A stretch of 18,203 nt of DNA from contig JAFADX010000324.1 of the NCBI GenBank assembly GCA_023424475.1, positions 1 through 18,203 of the forward strand, written 5' to 3'. The DNA comes from Pseudomonadota bacterium. Lineage in GTDB: Bacteria > Pseudomonadota > Alphaproteobacteria > Acetobacterales > Acetobacteraceae. How positions within the stretch are numbered: the first letter of the stretch is position 1; each line of letters begins with the position of its first letter. The translations under genes and the position numbers were made by a program. Below are positions 16,631 through 18,203 of this stretch, one piece after another. Below the pieces are notes generated by a model. It did no database searches and was not told the origin of the DNA. It was given only the letters and a program-made list of their open reading frames with translations.

Positions 16631-18203
16631 GGCGAGCGGCACGGCCGCCGTCACCACCGTGCCGCCCGCGCCGCTCCTGATCGCGAGCCAGCCGCCGATC
16701 TGCCGCAGCCGCGCGCGCATGCCGGGGATGCCGACGCCGAGCATCGCGGCCTCGTCCATCTCCTCCGGCACGGCGAAGCCGCGGCCGTCATCCGCGACGA
16801 CCAGCCGGACCTCCTCCGCGGTGGCGTGCAGTGTGACCCTGGCATGGCGGGCGCTGCCATGGCGATGTGCATTGGCAAGTGCTTCCTGCGCCACGCGGAA
16901 CAGGGCGATCTTCACCTCGGCGTCCAGCGGCGGCAGCGTGTCCTCGGCGCTGAAGTCGCAGGCCATGCTGCCGCGCGCGGCGACGCCCAGGATATAGGCG
17001 TGCAGGGCGGCCGCCAGCCCGCGCTGCTTCAGCAGCGGCGGGTGCAGCAGGTAGGACAGGGTGCGGAGGTCCTGCATCGCCCGCTCGATCAGCCCGCGCG
17101 CGGCGCCGAGCGCGGCGTCGCGGGCATCCTCGTCGCGGCTGCGGCCGATGCGTTCCGCGGCCATCAGCGCGGTCGCCAGGTCCTGCAGCGTGGTGTCGTG
17201 CAGGTCCCGCGCGATGCGGCGCCGCTCCTCCTCCTGCGCGGTCAGCAGGCGCTGCGCGATGGCGTCGAGGTCGCGGCGCGCCTGCCGGTGTTCCGCATCC
17301 GCGCGCCGCGCGAGGTCGCCGAGCGCCCGGATCGGCCGTTCGATCCGCCGGCCCAGCAGCCAGGCCGCTCCGCCCGCGAGCAGCAGCAGCGCCGCGGCCA
17401 GCACGCCGATCCTGAGCAGGGCATCGCGGAAGGGCATCTCGACCGCGGCGAGCGGCACCTCTGTCACCGCGACCCAGCCCGAGGCCGGTGCGTGGGCGAA
17501 GGCGACCAGGACCGGCGCCCCCGCCAGCGAATGGGCCTGGAACTGCCCCTCCGGCCGCGCATCCCGCAGCGCGCGCGTCCAGGCCTCCGGCAGCGGACGG
17601 CTGGTGAGCGCCTCGGGCGGGCGCGCCTGCGCGATCAGCGTGCCGTAGCCGTCGATCATCGCGCCGTTCCATCCTGCCGGCAGGGCCTGCGCCTGTAGGG
17701 CGGCGAGGATGAAGGAGCCGGGCACGACGGTCTGCAGGCCGAGGCTCTCGCCGCTGTCGAGGCGGACCGGCACCTGGATGCCGATGACGTTGACGCCCGC
17801 GAGGACGCCGCGGACCACCGGGCTGATATAGGGCTCGCCGCGCGCCATCCTGTCGCGGATCTCGCGCCTTATGCCGTCGAGGTCCGGATGGACGAAATCG
17901 GCGTTGCGCGGCAGGTTCGGGTCGCCGAAGGGCCGCAGCGTATTGAGCAGATGCCCGTCCGGGCCGCGCAGGACGAACCAGCTTCCGGGCGGGCTCGGCG
18001 TCGTCCGGAGCTGGTCGTAGAAGCCGCGCAGATCGCCCGCGCGCAGGGCGGGCGAGGTGGAGAGGCCCTCCATCCGCGCAATGGCGGCGGCCATCTCGCG
18101 ATCCGCCGCGGCGGCGCTGGCGCGGGCGACGGCGAGGGCGCGGTCCCCGATGGCGTTGCGTTCCTGCTGCGCGCGGTCCAGCAGGACCAGCGCGGCGCCG
18201 ACC
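16577..18203 (-). CDS. NarX/DegS-type sensor histidine kinase (5' end outside window)
   Basis: The frame is open to the right edge of the window; 541 residues are visible. An extracytoplasmic sensor region (about 1-260 of the fragment), probably Cache-like (FVLRGPDGHLLNTLRP and later IDGYGTLIAQARP), ends at a transmembrane helix (about 265-283, VLAAALLLLAGGAAWLLG). A short linker with RRIERPIRALGDLARRAD follows. The HisKA_3 helix ERRRIARDLHDTTLQDL carries the phosphoacceptor His335 (codon 17200-17198), and the HATPase domain has the N box QEALANAHRHG, DDGRGF and GVGIPGMRARLRQIGG. This is an HPK7-type kinase, the class that partners NarL-type regulators such as the one encoded at 15989. The signal sensed is unknown. 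An in-frame ATG at 18094 is internal: the residues before it (LLDRAQQERNAIG) fit the sensor. Confidence 0.93.
   Translation of the reverse strand, partial: VGAALVLLDRAQQERNAIGDRALAVARASAAAADREMAAAIARMEGLSTSPALRAGDLRGFYDQLRTTPSPPGSWFVLRGPDGHLLNTLRPFGDPNLPRNADFVHPDLDGIRREIRDRMARGEPYISPVVRGVLAGVNVIGIQVPVRLDSGESLGLQTVVPGSFILAALQAQALPAGWNGAMIDGYGTLIAQARPPEALTSRPLPEAWTRALRDARPEGQFQAHSLAGAPVLVAFAHAPASGWVAVTEVPLAAVEMPFRDALLRIGVLAAALLLLAGGAAWLLGRRIERPIRALGDLARRADAEHRQARRDLDAIAQRLLTAQEEERRRIARDLHDTTLQDLATALMAAERIGRSRDEDARDAALGAARGLIERAMQDLRTLSYLLHPPLLKQRGLAAALHAYILGVAARGSMACDFSAEDTLPPLDAEVKIALFRVAQEALANAHRHGSARHARVTLHATAEEVRLVVADDGRGFAVPEEMDEAAMLGVGIPGMRARLRQIGGWLAIRSGAGGTVVTAAVPLASQRHDAVADRVAHQFGD

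Overview
The window is GC-rich (about 70% in most genes) and reads as the chromosome of an alphaproteobacterium. The best guess is Acetobacteraceae/Rhodospirillales (Roseomonas-like), judged from gene content, codon use and the style of the proteins. This placement is an inference; there is no rRNA here to confirm it. Most of the window is dense core metabolism, but three places stand out: a YopT-type protease gene, an AT-rich orphan gene between carA and carB, and a block of decayed genes.

Layout. 1-917: the end of a DUF3429 membrane protein converging on an HdeD-like membrane protein. 1088-1822: a lone YopT/AvrPphB-type (family C58) cysteine protease followed by a hairpin, then tRNA-Ala(CGC) on the minus strand. 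2154-3854: a tightly overlapping plus-strand operon of yggT family, DUF167, folD and a small membrane protein. 3877-9052 (minus): carB, greA and ilvA, with hairpin terminators after carB and greA. 9116-11301 (minus): a small membrane protein, a LysE/RhtB exporter, the AT-rich orphan and an SDR oxidoreductase. 11357-12733 (minus): carA, whose reading frame carries an extra N-terminal helix-turn-helix domain. 12850-13302 (plus): a GatB/YqeY protein, ending in a strong terminator. 13400-15795 (minus): remnants of a serine recombinase, a DcaP-like porin and a glutamate decarboxylase, with one intact small lipoprotein gene among them. 15989-18203: a NarL-type response regulator (plus) and a NarX/DegS-type histidine kinase (minus, cut by the window end) that converge and overlap by 54 bp.

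How the genes work together. CarA and CarB make carbamoyl phosphate for arginine and pyrimidines. Here their genes are separated by about 2.3 kb holding four unrelated genes, instead of being adjacent. FolD supplies one-carbon folates, IlvA makes 2-oxobutyrate from threonine, and GreA rescues stalled RNA polymerase. The kinase and regulator at the right end probably form one two-component system.

The strongest candidate for something new is the carA control region. An HTH domain is fused in frame to CarA. A likely promoter (TTGTCA, 18 bp, TATCAA) would start transcription at or next to the first ATG, giving a leaderless message. The promoter spacer contains an exact inverted repeat GGGAA-N5-TTCCC, and a related site lies upstream. 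A second start with a Shine-Dalgarno sequence lies exactly where ordinary CarA would begin. Together these suggest, as inference, that carA may encode its own DNA-binding regulator and produce two forms of the protein.
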